A stretch of 64,000 nt of DNA, taken from the NCBI RefSeq assembly GCF_007859865.1, contig NZ_SJPI01000001.1, forward strand, positions 1,550,001-1,614,000. The letters are read 5' to 3'. Position 1 is the first letter of the stretch. Every line of letters begins with the position of its first letter. This stretch comes from Rubripirellula amarantea. Its GTDB lineage: Bacteria; Planctomycetota; Planctomycetia; Pirellulales; Pirellulaceae. Under the pieces are notes generated by a model, which made no database searches, was not told the origin of the DNA, and saw only the letters and a list, made by a program, of their open reading frames with translations. The position numbers and the translations under genes were made by a program. Below are positions 21,176-30,331 of the stretch, one piece after another.

Positions 21176-21988
21176 TTACTTCAATTGGTCAAGCAAACGT
21201 CCCGGACTGCCCATCGCGTGATAGCCACCATCGACGTGCAAGATCTCGCCAGAAATTCCGCTGCTAGCGTTCGACAACAGGAAAGCACCACTATTGCCGA
21301 CTTCTTCGTGAGTGGTGTTGTATCCCAACGGTGCAATGTGCTTGTACATCTCGAGCATCTCTTTGACGCCGGCTCCGACGCCAGCGAGCGTCTTGATAGG
21401 GCCCGCCGAGAGTGCGTTAACGCGGACGCCTTGTGCACCCATGTCAAACGCGAGGTAGCGTACCGTCGCGTCCAACGCCGCCTTGCAAATCCCCATGACG
21501 TTATAGCCTGGTACGCACTTTTCGCCGCCAAAGTAGGTCATCGTGGCGATCGCCCCGTTCTCGGCCATCACGTCACGAGCGGCGTTGCAGCACGAGATCA
21601 GCGAATAAACGCTAATATCCATCGCCATTTTAAAGCCGTCACGGCTGGTTTGGACCGTATCGTTCCGCAGATCGTTGATGTCGGCGTAAGCAATGGAATG
21701 TAGGAAAAAGTCGATTTTGCCAAAGGTTTCACCCGCTTTTTCGAAAACCATGCGGATATCTTCATCTTTCTGCGCATCCATTGGCAGAAGGAATTTGGCT
21801 TGCTCGTACTGGTCCGTTAATTTTGATACTCGTCTGCGATTGCGTTGCCTTTCGTCGTCGGGGCGGTCTGGAAGGTGCGTAAAGCCGCACTCTCCACCTG
21901 CTTCCATGATGGTTTTGGCGATGGCCCAAGCAATCGAGTTTTCGTTTGCAACCCCGATGATGAGGCCTTTTTTTCCGCTGAACTGCAT
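21176..21988 (-). CDS. fabI: Enoyl-[acyl-carrier-protein] reductase (NADH), FabI
   Basis: FabI catalyses the last reduction of each fatty-acid elongation cycle. The 270-residue SDR has the FabI-type nucleotide loop GVANENSIAWAIA (12-24) and the catalytic set Y152, Y162 and K169 (Tyr-x6-Lys). The C-terminal HVDGGYHAMG matches the family. It is probably the first gene of a minus-strand run followed by the redoxin and toroid genes. Its promoter lies in the 317-base divergent gap shared with the sigma-54 activator. Confidence 0.95.
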   Translation of the reverse strand: MQFSGKKGLIIGVANENSIAWAIAKTIMEAGGECGFTHLPDRPDDERQRNRRRVSKLTDQYEQAKFLLPMDAQKDEDIRMVFEKAGETFGKIDFFLHSIAYADINDLRNDTVQTSRDGFKMAMDISVYSLISCCNAARDVMAENGAIATMTYFGGEKCVPGYNVMGICKAALDATVRYLAFDMGAQGVRVNALSAGPIKTLAGVGAGVKEMLEMYKHIAPLGYNTTHEEVGNSGAFLLSNASSGISGEILHVDGGYHAMGSPGRLLDQLK

Positions 21989-22305
21989 TTGAAGCGATTC
22001 CTAATTGGCAATGTGAAGATTTTTAGGTTGAAAGACGCCTCAACATATAGCGAACCTACGTAACGCAAACCCCGGGTTTAACACGAATCCTTGGTTTCAA
22101 CGATTCAGGCGGATCCGCCGGTGATTAGTCGAACTCGGCTTCTTCACCCGCAATCGCCTGCTGAACCCGCCAGGGATCAGACCAACGCTATGGTTGAAAA
22201 ATCTAGGAAATCGCAGCAGGTGCACCGAAGCAAGCAGTGACCTTTCATTCCTTTCGAAGTGAACTTTTCATCCGATCTACTGTTCGGATGTCGATCCGCA
22301 GATGC
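21989..22305. other. Divergent promoter region between fabI and the sigma-54 activator
   Basis: This 317-base gap must carry the promoters of both divergent genes. I see no convincing -35/-10 or -24/-12 pair. The only clear structure is a 13-base palindrome at 22067. In-frame GTG (22237) and ATG (22288) codons of the activator fall within this interval, so it may shrink if translation starts earlier. Confidence 0.5.
22067..22079. promoter_or_regulatory. 13-base palindrome, possible operator
   Basis: The sequence AAACCC-C-GGGTTT has perfect 6-base arms around one central base. It lies 79-91 bases upstream of the fabI start, in a divergent promoter region. The position suits a dimeric repressor or activator, but there is no direct evidence for one. 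Confidence 0.3.
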
Positions 22306-24300
22306 ATGATGAGAGAATCCAAAGTGACGAACCTAGTCTCCGGCAACGATAGCGACCCCACTGCGGTCCGCATTGCACTGAAGATCGCGAAGAGACTTGT
22401 TCAAGAGTCTTCCAAAGAAGGCTTCCTGCAGCAAACTCTTCCCGATCTACTGAACACCCTTGGAAGTCAGTTCGGAGGCTTGGTTTCGCAGCGAAATGGC
22501 ACATGGGATTGTGATTACTGGGTCGGGCCGCAGCAGCCTTTGCCTGTCGGTTTGATCGGCGAAGCAATCGACCAATCTAGCATCCGGACATCTTCGCAGT
22601 GGTGTGTGGCGCCTCTGCCGATTCATTCTCGAATTGGCAGTATTCCTATCGAAGGCGTTCGAACGGCATCGGCACTCGTTATCGAAATGACCGATTCCCA
22701 GGGACACGATCCGCACAACGAGGAATTGATTCAAGCCACGACGAGTCTTCTAGCCGGTGCTTTGCAGCGGATTCATATTCAACAGCAACAGGGGCGTCGA
22801 ATCGAACAGCTCGCCGCTGTGCTTTCCGCGGCTGCCGAGTGGCAACAACTCGACGACGACGAAGCTCTGCTTCATAAGATTGCCGACACGGCGACTGCGA
22901 TTTTGAAATGCGAACGCGCCAGTATCTTTCTTTGGGATCGTCGGCGTCGAATGTTGATCGGCCGACCGGCTCTTGGGATCGAGGGTGGAGTTTTAGAGGT
23001 GGATGACGACGCGGGTGTCGTTGGCGAAGTCTTGGCAACCGGCGAGTGGAAAGTGTGGAATGGCGGAAGCGACGATGAGTCGCGAGTTAACCGCAAGGTT
23101 GACGAGAAGCTTGAATTCCAAACGCGATCCCTTGTCGCCGTTCCGATGTCGAGCGGTCGAGGGGACCTGATCGGGGTCTTCGAAGCGATCAACGCCAAAG
23201 ACGATGATTTCGAACACGAAGACGCCGTTGTGTTGGCGGACCTTGCCAAGCATGCCGCGGTGGCAATCGAGTCGCTGCGGACGCGAAAGCGATTGACCGC
23301 AGATCGCGACCGTTTGGTGGACGACGCCGCGGCTACCGCTTCCCTGATCGGCGAACATTCCTCGGTAGAGAACGTCCGCAAGCAGGCCGCGAAAGTCGCC
23401 CGAACAGAATTGAGCGTGTTGGTGCTCGGCAAGAACGGTACGGGCAAAGAAGTTTTGGCTCGAATGATCCACTATCAAAGCGACCGGCGAAACGGTCCGT
23501 TCATCGCCGTCAACTGCGCTGCTCTGGTCGAAACTTTGCTCGAGAGTGAATTGTTCGGGCACGAAAAAGGTGCTTTTACCGATGCCAACCAATCACGCAG
23601 CGGCAAGTTTGAACTCGCTAGTGGCGGAACGCTATTTCTGGATGAAGTTGGCGACATGAGTCCCGGTGGACAAGCCAAATTGCTCCGCGTTTTGGAAGAC
23701 AAAGTCGTCGTTCGCGTAGGCGGTTCAAAAACCATTCCCGTTGATGTGCGAGTGATCGCGGCAACCAATCAACCACTCGAATCCATGATTGCCGAGAAGC
23801 GGTTTCGCGAAGATTTGTTTTTCCGCTTGAATGTGGTTTCGTTGACGCTGCCACCGCTTGCCGAGCGTGGGAACGATGTGCTGTTGTTGGCCAACCATTT
23901 CACAGAACAATTTTGCTACCAGATCGGTCGGCAAGTACCCCAATACAGTGAATCGGCCAAGGACGCTTTGCTGACTCACGCATGGCCCGGCAATATCCGT
24001 GAACTGCGGAACACAATCGAACGCGTTTGCTATCTCTGCAGCGAAGATGTTGTGGGTGTCGAAGACTTGATGTTGGGTGGAACCACGACGGGATCAACGG
24101 CAGCGGTGACAGGTCATATCAAGTCACCGGCCCTGACCGAAGCCACCAAGGAATTTCAGGTCGAGCATATTCAAAGAGCGATTGCATCTTGCGGCGGTAA
24201 CATGACTGATGCCGCGTCGCGACTTGGTCTGCACCGTTCAAACCTATATCGCAAGATGCGACAACTCGGGATGGCGACGTCCAGCAGCGACGACGATTGA
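22306..24300 (+). CDS. Sigma-54-dependent transcriptional activator with GAF domain and Fis-type HTH
   Basis: This enhancer-binding protein is about 664 residues. Residues ~185-345 form a GAF sensor (KCERASIFLWD, RSLVAVPM, LIGVFEAINAK). The AAA+ domain has Walker A GKNGTGKE (about 375-382), Walker B GTLFLDEVGDM, and a sigma-54 contact loop reading GAFTDA (about 422-427) where the consensus is GAFTGA. The C-terminus (GGNMTDAASRLGLHRSNLYR) is a Fis-type DNA-binding helix pair. There is no receiver domain, so a ligand or redox signal at the GAF domain probably replaces phosphorylation. The start is uncertain: ATG codons at 22288, 22306 and 22309 and a GTG at 22237 are all in frame. Confidence 0.9.
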   Translation: MMRESKVTNLVSGNDSDPTAVRIALKIAKRLVQESSKEGFLQQTLPDLLNTLGSQFGGLVSQRNGTWDCDYWVGPQQPLPVGLIGEAIDQSSIRTSSQWCVAPLPIHSRIGSIPIEGVRTASALVIEMTDSQGHDPHNEELIQATTSLLAGALQRIHIQQQQGRRIEQLAAVLSAAAEWQQLDDDEALLHKIADTATAILKCERASIFLWDRRRRMLIGRPALGIEGGVLEVDDDAGVVGEVLATGEWKVWNGGSDDESRVNRKVDEKLEFQTRSLVAVPMSSGRGDLIGVFEAINAKDDDFEHEDAVVLADLAKHAAVAIESLRTRKRLTADRDRLVDDAAATASLIGEHSSVENVRKQAAKVARTELSVLVLGKNGTGKEVLARMIHYQSDRRNGPFIAVNCAALVETLLESELFGHEKGAFTDANQSRSGKFELASGGTLFLDEVGDMSPGGQAKLLRVLEDKVVVRVGGSKTIPVDVRVIAATNQPLESMIAEKRFREDLFFRLNVVSLTLPPLAERGNDVLLLANHFTEQFCYQIGRQVPQYSESAKDALLTHAWPGNIRELRNTIERVCYLCSEDVVGVEDLMLGGTTTGSTAAVTGHIKSPALTEATKEFQVEHIQRAIASCGGNMTDAASRLGLHRSNLYRKMRQLGMATSSSDDD

Positions 24301-24333
24301 GTCGGCGGAAGTCCATTCAATCGCCATTCGTCG

Positions 24334-24365
24334 TTTTAGGACCCGCAGAATTTTAGGACCCGCAG
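24334..24365. repeat. 15-bp direct repeat carrying a stop codon
   Basis: TTTTAGGACCCGCAG occurs at 24334-24348 and again at 24351-24365 (period 17). On the minus strand each copy contains GGTCCTAA; the first copy read supplies the stop of the M20 gene and the second repeats that stop just beyond it. This is a recent-looking tandem duplication of the gene end. Confidence 0.88.
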
Positions 24366-25528
24366 TACTTTTGAATTAGTTCGGTAAACAGCTTGGTACC
24401 ACGATCGAGTTCGTCAAGGCTGATCCATTCATCATTCGTGTGAGCCTGTTCGATGCTACCCGGTCCAAGCACCACGCGGTGATTCAGCTCGTGGTATTCG
24501 CTGCCGTCGGTGCCGTAACAAACCACGCTCGGTTGGCTATGCGTAATTTCGCTAAGTTCCTTTAAGAACGGTTCGTCTGGTTCAACCCACACGGGCAAGC
24601 CGCCCTGGAAACGCTGAAACTCCAATCCCAGTTCGTTGGCCTTTGTCCTGACACGCTCGATCAAGTCTTCTCCATCGACACCCGGCATCGTTCTTAAATT
24701 TGCCCAAGCGACGCAGCGAGGCGGCGTGATATTGACGGCCGTCATGAAATCACTGCAGCCGTAGTTCCAAGACAAATGCGGCGGGTCAAAGGCCGCGTTG
24801 TGGTAAGCCTTTTCTTGTCGTGTTTGCGCAGCGATATCGCGTAGAAGAGACAACATCGGCACCATCGCGTCGTTCGCATTGATCCCTTCGTCGGTACTAC
24901 TGTGTGCTGCGCGACCATGACTGGTGATACGTAAGGTGGCGATTCCCTTGTGTCCGTGAACGACTTGTCTTGATGTCGGTTCGCCGATGATGGCGAGAGG
25001 TTGCGCGGCTACGATATCGCGATAGTAGTTAGACTTTGCAACCATTTGCCGAGCCCCACAGAAGGCAACTTCTTCATCCGCAGTACAGACAATCCATAGA
25101 GGTTGAGTTTGACTTTCGATCGGAATACTCGCTGCGGCTGCGATCATCGCCGCGATAGATCCCTTCATGTCGCAGGCCCCTCGCCCATACAAGCGACCAT
25201 TGTGAATCAGCGGCTTGAATGCGTCATTGTCCTCATCGGTTGCAACAATCGGCGGGCCTACCCAATCATTGACGGGAACAACGTCGGTGTGCCCAAAATA
25301 GGCTAAGCCGCCAATCTGGCGTGGTTCGTGTTTGGTCTTGGGAAGCCGACGCCCAATGACGTTGCACTTCAACGTGCCCGCCAGATCGTAGTAGTTCGTC
25401 CACTCAACTTCAAAGCCCATCGCTTCGAGTTGGTCTGCGACCTCGCGAGATACCGCTTCGTTACTGACGTTGCTGACCGAAGGGAATTCGATCAGTCGTT
25501 GCAAACGGTGGATAGCATCTTCAATCAT
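24353..25528 (-). CDS. M20-family metallopeptidase/deacylase (ArgE/DapE-like)
   Basis: This cytoplasmic hydrolase is about 391 residues. Conserved metal-site text includes YFGHTDVVPV (H80), GRGACDMKG (D120) and the general-base pair TADEEVAF (E152/E153), with HGRAAHSS in the dimerisation domain. The family removes acyl groups from amino acids (N-acetylornithine, succinyl-diaminopimelate) or cleaves small peptides; EPTSRQVVHGHKG and the C-terminal GPGSIEQAHT look ArgE-like, but the substrate is not certain. ATG 25528 overlaps the upstream stop in an ATGA, so it is preferred over TTG 25546. Confidence 0.85.
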   Translation of the reverse strand: MIEDAIHRLQRLIEFPSVSNVSNEAVSREVADQLEAMGFEVEWTNYYDLAGTLKCNVIGRRLPKTKHEPRQIGGLAYFGHTDVVPVNDWVGPPIVATDEDNDAFKPLIHNGRLYGRGACDMKGSIAAMIAAAASIPIESQTQPLWIVCTADEEVAFCGARQMVAKSNYYRDIVAAQPLAIIGEPTSRQVVHGHKGIATLRITSHGRAAHSSTDEGINANDAMVPMLSLLRDIAAQTRQEKAYHNAAFDPPHLSWNYGCSDFMTAVNITPPRCVAWANLRTMPGVDGEDLIERVRTKANELGLEFQRFQGGLPVWVEPDEPFLKELSEITHSQPSVVCYGTDGSEYHELNHRVVLGPGSIEQAHTNDEWISLDELDRGTKLFTELIQKYCGS

Positions 25529-27117
25529 TCTGGTGAGCCAAACCAAATGGATTCGATCATATCGGCCATTTGTTGAGTATCGGTGCCTTCGGGTGACTCG
25601 GGCATCTGCCGCAGTTTCTCAATTCCAATCCTGCGTTCACCTATCGTCGCCTTCGCGCACACGGCTTGATAGATTGCCCGACATGCGGTCAACAACACGC
25701 CTTCATCAAACTTGAAGGCAGCAATTTTATGTGCCAGCCCCATCGGCAACTCATCAATGGAAAACGATTTTTGTCCGCCGTCGGCTTGCACCGTCAGTAT
25801 GCCGTTTCGTTTTCCCACGACGACGTAGCGATTGTTTTCCGTAACCGCCAAGTCCTCTCCGGTGTTGAGATTGGGAATCGCCATCTCGATCGCTCCGCGA
25901 TAGAACGTCGATAACTCACACACGTTGTGCAGCGTTCTGGCAGCCTCCTTTTGCTGATTGGTCATCGGAATTTCGATGTCCTGATCAGCGATGGATTTCA
26001 TCGCCTCCCAATTCGCCGTCTTGATGATCGACCGAATCTCGGCAAGTCGCTGTTCGGCCTGCTGCCTCATTTCTTCGGTGACTTCAGCGGCAACCGGCAT
26101 TGGTGAATCAACTGGCATCGGTTGGATTGCGACGTTGGATTCGGTCGGCGGGGTGGCGTTGCTCGAATCGCCCATGCTGGGTGACGGTTGTGTGGGTCGA
26201 GGTGGAAGTGGAACGTTCCCGGCCAAATTACCCATGACGGGATCTCGCGGTTTCGCCGGAGCAGGCCGAACGTCCGTCGCAGGTGACACACTTGAGCCCA
26301 ACGGTTGATTCACCACAGTGGGAACTTCGCTTGGTGGCGGAGTTGTTGAGATCGTGATGCCCTTCTCGCTACGCGAAATCGCTAACGTTCCATCGCTGAA
26401 GTACATGAAGTGAACTAAGACAGCCACGATCGCCAACAATGCGAGGGTAAAGATTCCCATCACCATGGGACCGAGCCTAGACTTTCGCCGTCGGATTTTT
26501 GGCTTACCCGCTCGAAGTTTGGGAACCACAGGGTCATTGCCAGCGGCTGTTGTGGCGATTGCTGGTTGCGGCTCGAAGGTACCAGCCGTTTCGGGTTCGT
26601 CCACGTTTCGCATGATCGGCGATCCGTCGGGCGTCACCGCTGGACCTTGAAACAATCCAGGCGGCATGCTGCTTTCGGATTCGACAGGCGACTTGGGTGT
26701 TGAACCAGCGGCCGTGGGCGATTGTGGTCGAGGTGGGGTTGGCGGCAACACGGACGCAAGCGGATCCGTCACGGGTAAAAGACTGGCCAGCGGATCGGTG
26801 GAACCCGAGGTCGGCGTCGGGGCTGATCTTGCGATTCCCAACTGAGCGTCCAAAGCCGCCTTCTTCTCTTTATCTAGAAGTATCACTCGGCTTGCTTGGA
26901 CCAGTTTAGCCGCCGTCGCCCAAACCGATGGTTCGCTCTCGGACTTTACTGCCTTCAATTTCGCGATCAACGCGTTGATGCTTGTCGTGATCTTCGTCGT
27001 GTCGGATTCACCCATTTCCAACCCGAACACTTCATAGGCGTTGTAACTCGACGACGAGCTTCCATGATTGTCCCGGCTTTTAACGGGCAGCAGTTCCGAG
27101 AGCTTGCGGTAGGCCAT
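25525..27117 (-). CDS. Single-pass membrane protein with an N-terminal J-like domain
   Basis: No named family is recognised. The protein is about 530 residues from ATG 27117. Residues ~20-95 (YNAYEVFGLE ... VILLDKEKKAALDAQL) resemble the J-like modules common in planctomycete signalling proteins, without a canonical HPD. A Pro/Ser/Thr-rich linker leads to a basic stop (KIRRRKSR) and a transmembrane helix (PMVMGIFTLALLAIVAVLVH). A second Pro-rich linker and a helical C-terminal domain of about 170 residues follow. It sits between coaX and the M20 gene; the latter overlaps it by four bases. The frame is open upstream to 27225, overlapping coaX, but that start is less likely. Confidence 0.65.
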   Translation of the reverse strand: MAYRKLSELLPVKSRDNHGSSSSSYNAYEVFGLEMGESDTTKITTSINALIAKLKAVKSESEPSVWATAAKLVQASRVILLDKEKKAALDAQLGIARSAPTPTSGSTDPLASLLPVTDPLASVLPPTPPRPQSPTAAGSTPKSPVESESSMPPGLFQGPAVTPDGSPIMRNVDEPETAGTFEPQPAIATTAAGNDPVVPKLRAGKPKIRRRKSRLGPMVMGIFTLALLAIVAVLVHFMYFSDGTLAISRSEKGITISTTPPPSEVPTVVNQPLGSSVSPATDVRPAPAKPRDPVMGNLAGNVPLPPRPTQPSPSMGDSSNATPPTESNVAIQPMPVDSPMPVAAEVTEEMRQQAEQRLAEIRSIIKTANWEAMKSIADQDIEIPMTNQQKEAARTLHNVCELSTFYRGAIEMAIPNLNTGEDLAVTENNRYVVVGKRNGILTVQADGGQKSFSIDELPMGLAHKIAAFKFDEGVLLTACRAIYQAVCAKATIGERRIGIEKLRQMPESPEGTDTQQMADMIESIWFGSPE

Positions 27118-27188
27118 GGATTTGTCTGGCACTTGAAAAGGAAGAAAGAACTGGTTGTCCTGAATGACAATCGAAACGATGGGATGGG

Positions 27189-27977
27189 CTACTGACTTAC
27201 CGGCAATTCTAATAAACCACGGCAAACCAAGTGAGCGTGAGTTTGATGCGGGCTTTGCAAGTGAGGCGACAACGTGTTCGCGTCTCCACCGGTAAGAATC
27301 ACGATACCTGGGGACGTAAGGGGCTCGTCCTGGCCACTGAAATAGCGACTGACAAGCGAGTCGATAGCTCCGGCCACTCCGATCAATATACCGCCGTGAA
27401 TGGCATCGTTAGTGTTCGTTGCTGGCAACCGGAGCGGTCGGTCGGTATTCCAAAGGATTTCAGGCAATGCATCGGTTCCCATCGCCAAAGCGCGTGATTG
27501 CAACGACAATCCAGGCAGGATCGCACCGCCGCAAAAGTGGCCCGCGTGGTTGATCCAGTCGACCGTAATCGCTGAACCCGCATCAACGACAGCCATTCCC
27601 GACCTTCGCGATTGAAGGGGAACCAAGCGGCTTGCCGCAAAGGCACTTAAGAGACGATCGATGCCTAACTTTGAAGGTGAATCGACTGCGACCTCAATGG
27701 GAACATCATCAAACGTGATGCAATCGATCGTTGATGCATCCACTTCATTCTCAATCGCCTCAATCAGAGTTTCCGCTGCATGGCGATGCACACTTGATAT
27801 CCGCCAACGCGTTTCTTGACAGGCCACGACCGTTTGCACCCAATGAATGGCTTCGAGGTGCCAATGGGAATGGTCGTGTTTGATAGTGTGATCAACCACT
27901 TGGTCACCCTCACGGAGCGCCAGTTTTACAGCAGTGTTTCCAACATCAACAGCAACAGTACAAACACCGCTGCTCAC
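27189..27977 (-). CDS. coaX: Type III pantothenate kinase
   Basis: CoaX phosphorylates pantothenate, the first step of CoA synthesis. The 262-residue acetate/sugar-kinase-fold protein has the phosphate-1 loop DVGNTAVK (11-18), [17 protein letters not shown] and [14 protein letters not shown], all diagnostic of type III enzymes. Its ATG overlaps the obg stop in ATGA, so the two are translationally coupled. Confidence 0.93.
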   Translation of the reverse strand: MSSGVCTVAVDVGNTAVKLALREGDQVVDHTIKHDHSHWHLEAIHWVQTVVACQETRWRISSVHRHAAETLIEAIENEVDASTIDCITFDDVPIEVAVDSPSKLGIDRLLSAFAASRLVPLQSRRSGMAVVDAGSAITVDWINHAGHFCGGAILPGLSLQSRALAMGTDALPEILWNTDRPLRLPATNTNDAIHGGILIGVAGAIDSLVSRYFSGQDEPLTSPGIVILTGGDANTLSPHLQSPHQTHAHLVCRGLLELPVSQ

Positions 27978-29116
27978 GGTTGGACGTCCTTCGCTTGCCG
28001 ATCGTTGGACATGTCCGCCGTTGGACCGCTGAGGTGAGGAGGAAGACGCTTGGTCTTGGTTTCGATGTTCGCCTTCAGATCGGATGTCCTTAGAGGTGTG
28101 ACTTCCTCGCCAGCCTGGATCATCAACTCGCGGCGTTTTTCGACAACGTCCATGATCTCGGCAACGAGTTCATCGATGCCTTCGCCCGTTGCCGCACTGA
28201 TCAACGAAACCGGTCGTCCTGAAATGGTTTCGAGGGCCGCTCGCACGTCCGATGCCGATTCGTGTTCGCACTTAGTGACCACAATCATCTCGTCTCGCTG
28301 AGCCAATTGTTCGTCGTACTGCTTTAACTCATCACGAATAGCACGGTAGTTTTCAATCGGGTCTGTGGCGTCCGTCGGTTCAGGTTCGATTAGGTGAACC
28401 AGCAATCCTGCTCTTTCGATGTGCTTGAGGAACTCGTGTCCCAGACCGACTCCTTCACTTGCACCTTCGATCAACCCGGGAATATCCGCCAGCACAAAAG
28501 AGCGTTCGCCGAGATCGACGATTCCAAGGTTGGGATGTTTGGTGGTGAATGGGTAGTCGGCGATTTCGGGTCGAGCACTGCTGATTCGGGCGAGCAAGGT
28601 ACTCTTGCCAGCGTTTGGTTTTCCAACCAAGCCAACGTCCGCGATGGATTTCAGCTCCAAAATCACGTCACGAGCCTCGCCTTCCTCGCCGGGGGTGCAT
28701 TCGCGTGGGGCTCGGTTGGCGCTGTTTTTAAACGATGCGTTTCCACGACCACCTTTACCACCTCGGGCGATAACGAACTCCTCACCCGGCTGTTTCAAGT
28801 CGCGAATGACAAATCCACCTTTGGCATCAATCACCGTGGTGCCTGGCGGAACCAGGACTCGTAGATCCTTACCGCGTTGCCCGGTTCGCATCGAGCCTTG
28901 ACCCTGACCGCCATTCTTGGCTCGATAGACGCGGCGATTGGCAAACGCGGCCAAACTGTTAACGCCCAATTGGGCTTCTAGGATGATGCTTGCTCCATGC
29001 CCGCCGTCGCCACCATCGGGGCCACCTCGGGGCACGTACTTTTCGCGACGCATGCTGCTGCAGCCATCGCCGCCTTTTCCAGCCACCAATTCAATTTGGA
29101 TTCGATCGACAAACAT
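27974..29116 (-). CDS. obg: GTPase Obg/CgtA
   Basis: Obg is a ribosome-associated GTPase needed for 50S maturation. The 380-residue protein opens with the Gly-rich Obg fold ([20 protein letters not shown]) and continues with a G domain: G1 GKPNAGKST (165-173), the TTKHPNLG switch I region, DIPGLIEGA, and the NKxD equivalent VTKCE. The C-terminal OCT domain of some relatives is absent, and a short charged tail replaces it. The usual NKxD Asp is replaced by Glu (TKCE), which is worth checking. It is the first gene of a minus-strand run with coaX, the J-like gene and the M20 gene. Confidence 0.93.
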   Translation of the reverse strand: MFVDRIQIELVAGKGGDGCSSMRREKYVPRGGPDGGDGGHGASIILEAQLGVNSLAAFANRRVYRAKNGGQGQGSMRTGQRGKDLRVLVPPGTTVIDAKGGFVIRDLKQPGEEFVIARGGKGGRGNASFKNSANRAPRECTPGEEGEARDVILELKSIADVGLVGKPNAGKSTLLARISSARPEIADYPFTTKHPNLGIVDLGERSFVLADIPGLIEGASEGVGLGHEFLKHIERAGLLVHLIEPEPTDATDPIENYRAIRDELKQYDEQLAQRDEMIVVTKCEHESASDVRAALETISGRPVSLISAATGEGIDELVAEIMDVVEKRRELMIQAGEEVTPLRTSDLKANIETKTKRLPPHLSGPTADMSNDRQAKDVQP

Positions 29117-29263
29117 GGCTGGGGAACACCGCTAACAACGAAACGAGGAAACAAAATTCAGCCATCTCAAACGGATCAGCCAGAGTTTCCTTATTGTAGC
29201 AGAGATCAGCAGTTTTCTAGAGGTTGGCTCAGCAGAACCTGGATTCGACGGTCCGCAGATCGA

Positions 29264-30292
29264 CTAGCGAAACAGCCAACGATAATCGAGGCGTTCATCA
29301 AGGCCATACTGGTCCAGGATGTACTTTTGCTCGGTCGGATTGGTGTAAGCGGGAACGCCGAACCGAATCTCATCATCGGTCTGGTTGATCTTGTCGCCTG
29401 GTCGGTAAAAGTTGAGCTGCAGGATTTTGCGACGATAGGGAGCTTCATCGCCTTCGCCATCCTGTTGAAAGGCATTGGTCAAACCTGATACTTCAACAGA
29501 TACAAAGTCCATGTCTGGATCAACGTCTACCCATGTCGCGACGCCCCAGACACCGTCGGAAGCCGAATCGCCAGCGTACGGAACTGGCACCCGAGTGATC
29601 TCAACCGAGTTGTACAGGGGCGCACTAATCTGTTCGCGAGCCCTGATCTTTGCAGTTGCCGTTGGCAAGATGCGATCAAGGTACTCCTTGCCGGTGGCAT
29701 TATTGTTGAGCACCAACATGGGGAAGAATCGTCGGTTGTCGTAGCGAACCTTCTCGACGCGTTTGTAAATCTGTACCCCGGCAACCGTATCCGCTGCCGG
29801 ACGCAGGTCACCGCCTCGATATCGCACTCGATAGACCATGTACCACACCAACTTCCGTTGCAGCCGTCCGTTAGGCCCGGGAACATCGATGAAGGCATGA
29901 CGCAGCGGTTTGAACGCAAATTCAAAGCAATAGATTTCGCGACGCAAGATTACCTGCTTCGCCATCTCCACCAGCGTTCGTGAGCGAGGATCAAAATGGG
30001 GTTCGCCGTTTTCGTGGGTATCGCCACCAAATTGGATTTCCGGATAGGTATCCAGGAAGGTCTTTAGCGTCAGCGGTCCGTCAAACGTTTCGTCCGGTTC
30101 CGGCGAAGGCGGAATAACGCGAACCACACCGGGGGCAAACCGAGTTTCCTCGACGCTCGATGGATCTCTCTTGGAAGCGGGATCTTGCCCTTGAGATTGC
30201 GCACCGCTGGCGAGTGCCATTGCGGCGATCAAACCAAGCAGCGTGAAGGTGCGAGCCATAGACGATGAGCGAACGGGCATCAAATTTTCCAT
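29264..30292 (-). CDS. Secreted protein of unknown function
   Basis: I recognise no named family. A signal peptide is clear: MARTFTLLGLIAAMALASGAQSQ, counted from the third Met (30259), although the frame begins at 30292. The mature part is about 315 residues, predicted globular, mixed alpha/beta, with few cysteines. Distinct text such as CFEFAFKPLRHAFIDVPG and WGVATWVDVDPDMDFV suggests a compact domain conserved among planctomycetes. It lies 39 bases downstream of another secreted protein gene on the same strand. Confidence 0.6.
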   Translation of the reverse strand: MENLMPVRSSSMARTFTLLGLIAAMALASGAQSQGQDPASKRDPSSVEETRFAPGVVRVIPPSPEPDETFDGPLTLKTFLDTYPEIQFGGDTHENGEPHFDPRSRTLVEMAKQVILRREIYCFEFAFKPLRHAFIDVPGPNGRLQRKLVWYMVYRVRYRGGDLRPAADTVAGVQIYKRVEKVRYDNRRFFPMLVLNNNATGKEYLDRILPTATAKIRAREQISAPLYNSVEITRVPVPYAGDSASDGVWGVATWVDVDPDMDFVSVEVSGLTNAFQQDGEGDEAPYRRKILQLNFYRPGDKINQTDDEIRFGVPAYTNPTEQKYILDQYGLDERLDYRWLFR

Positions 30293-30331
30293 CGAGTTTC
30301 GACGTCAATACTAATCAAGCGAGTGAGGAAC

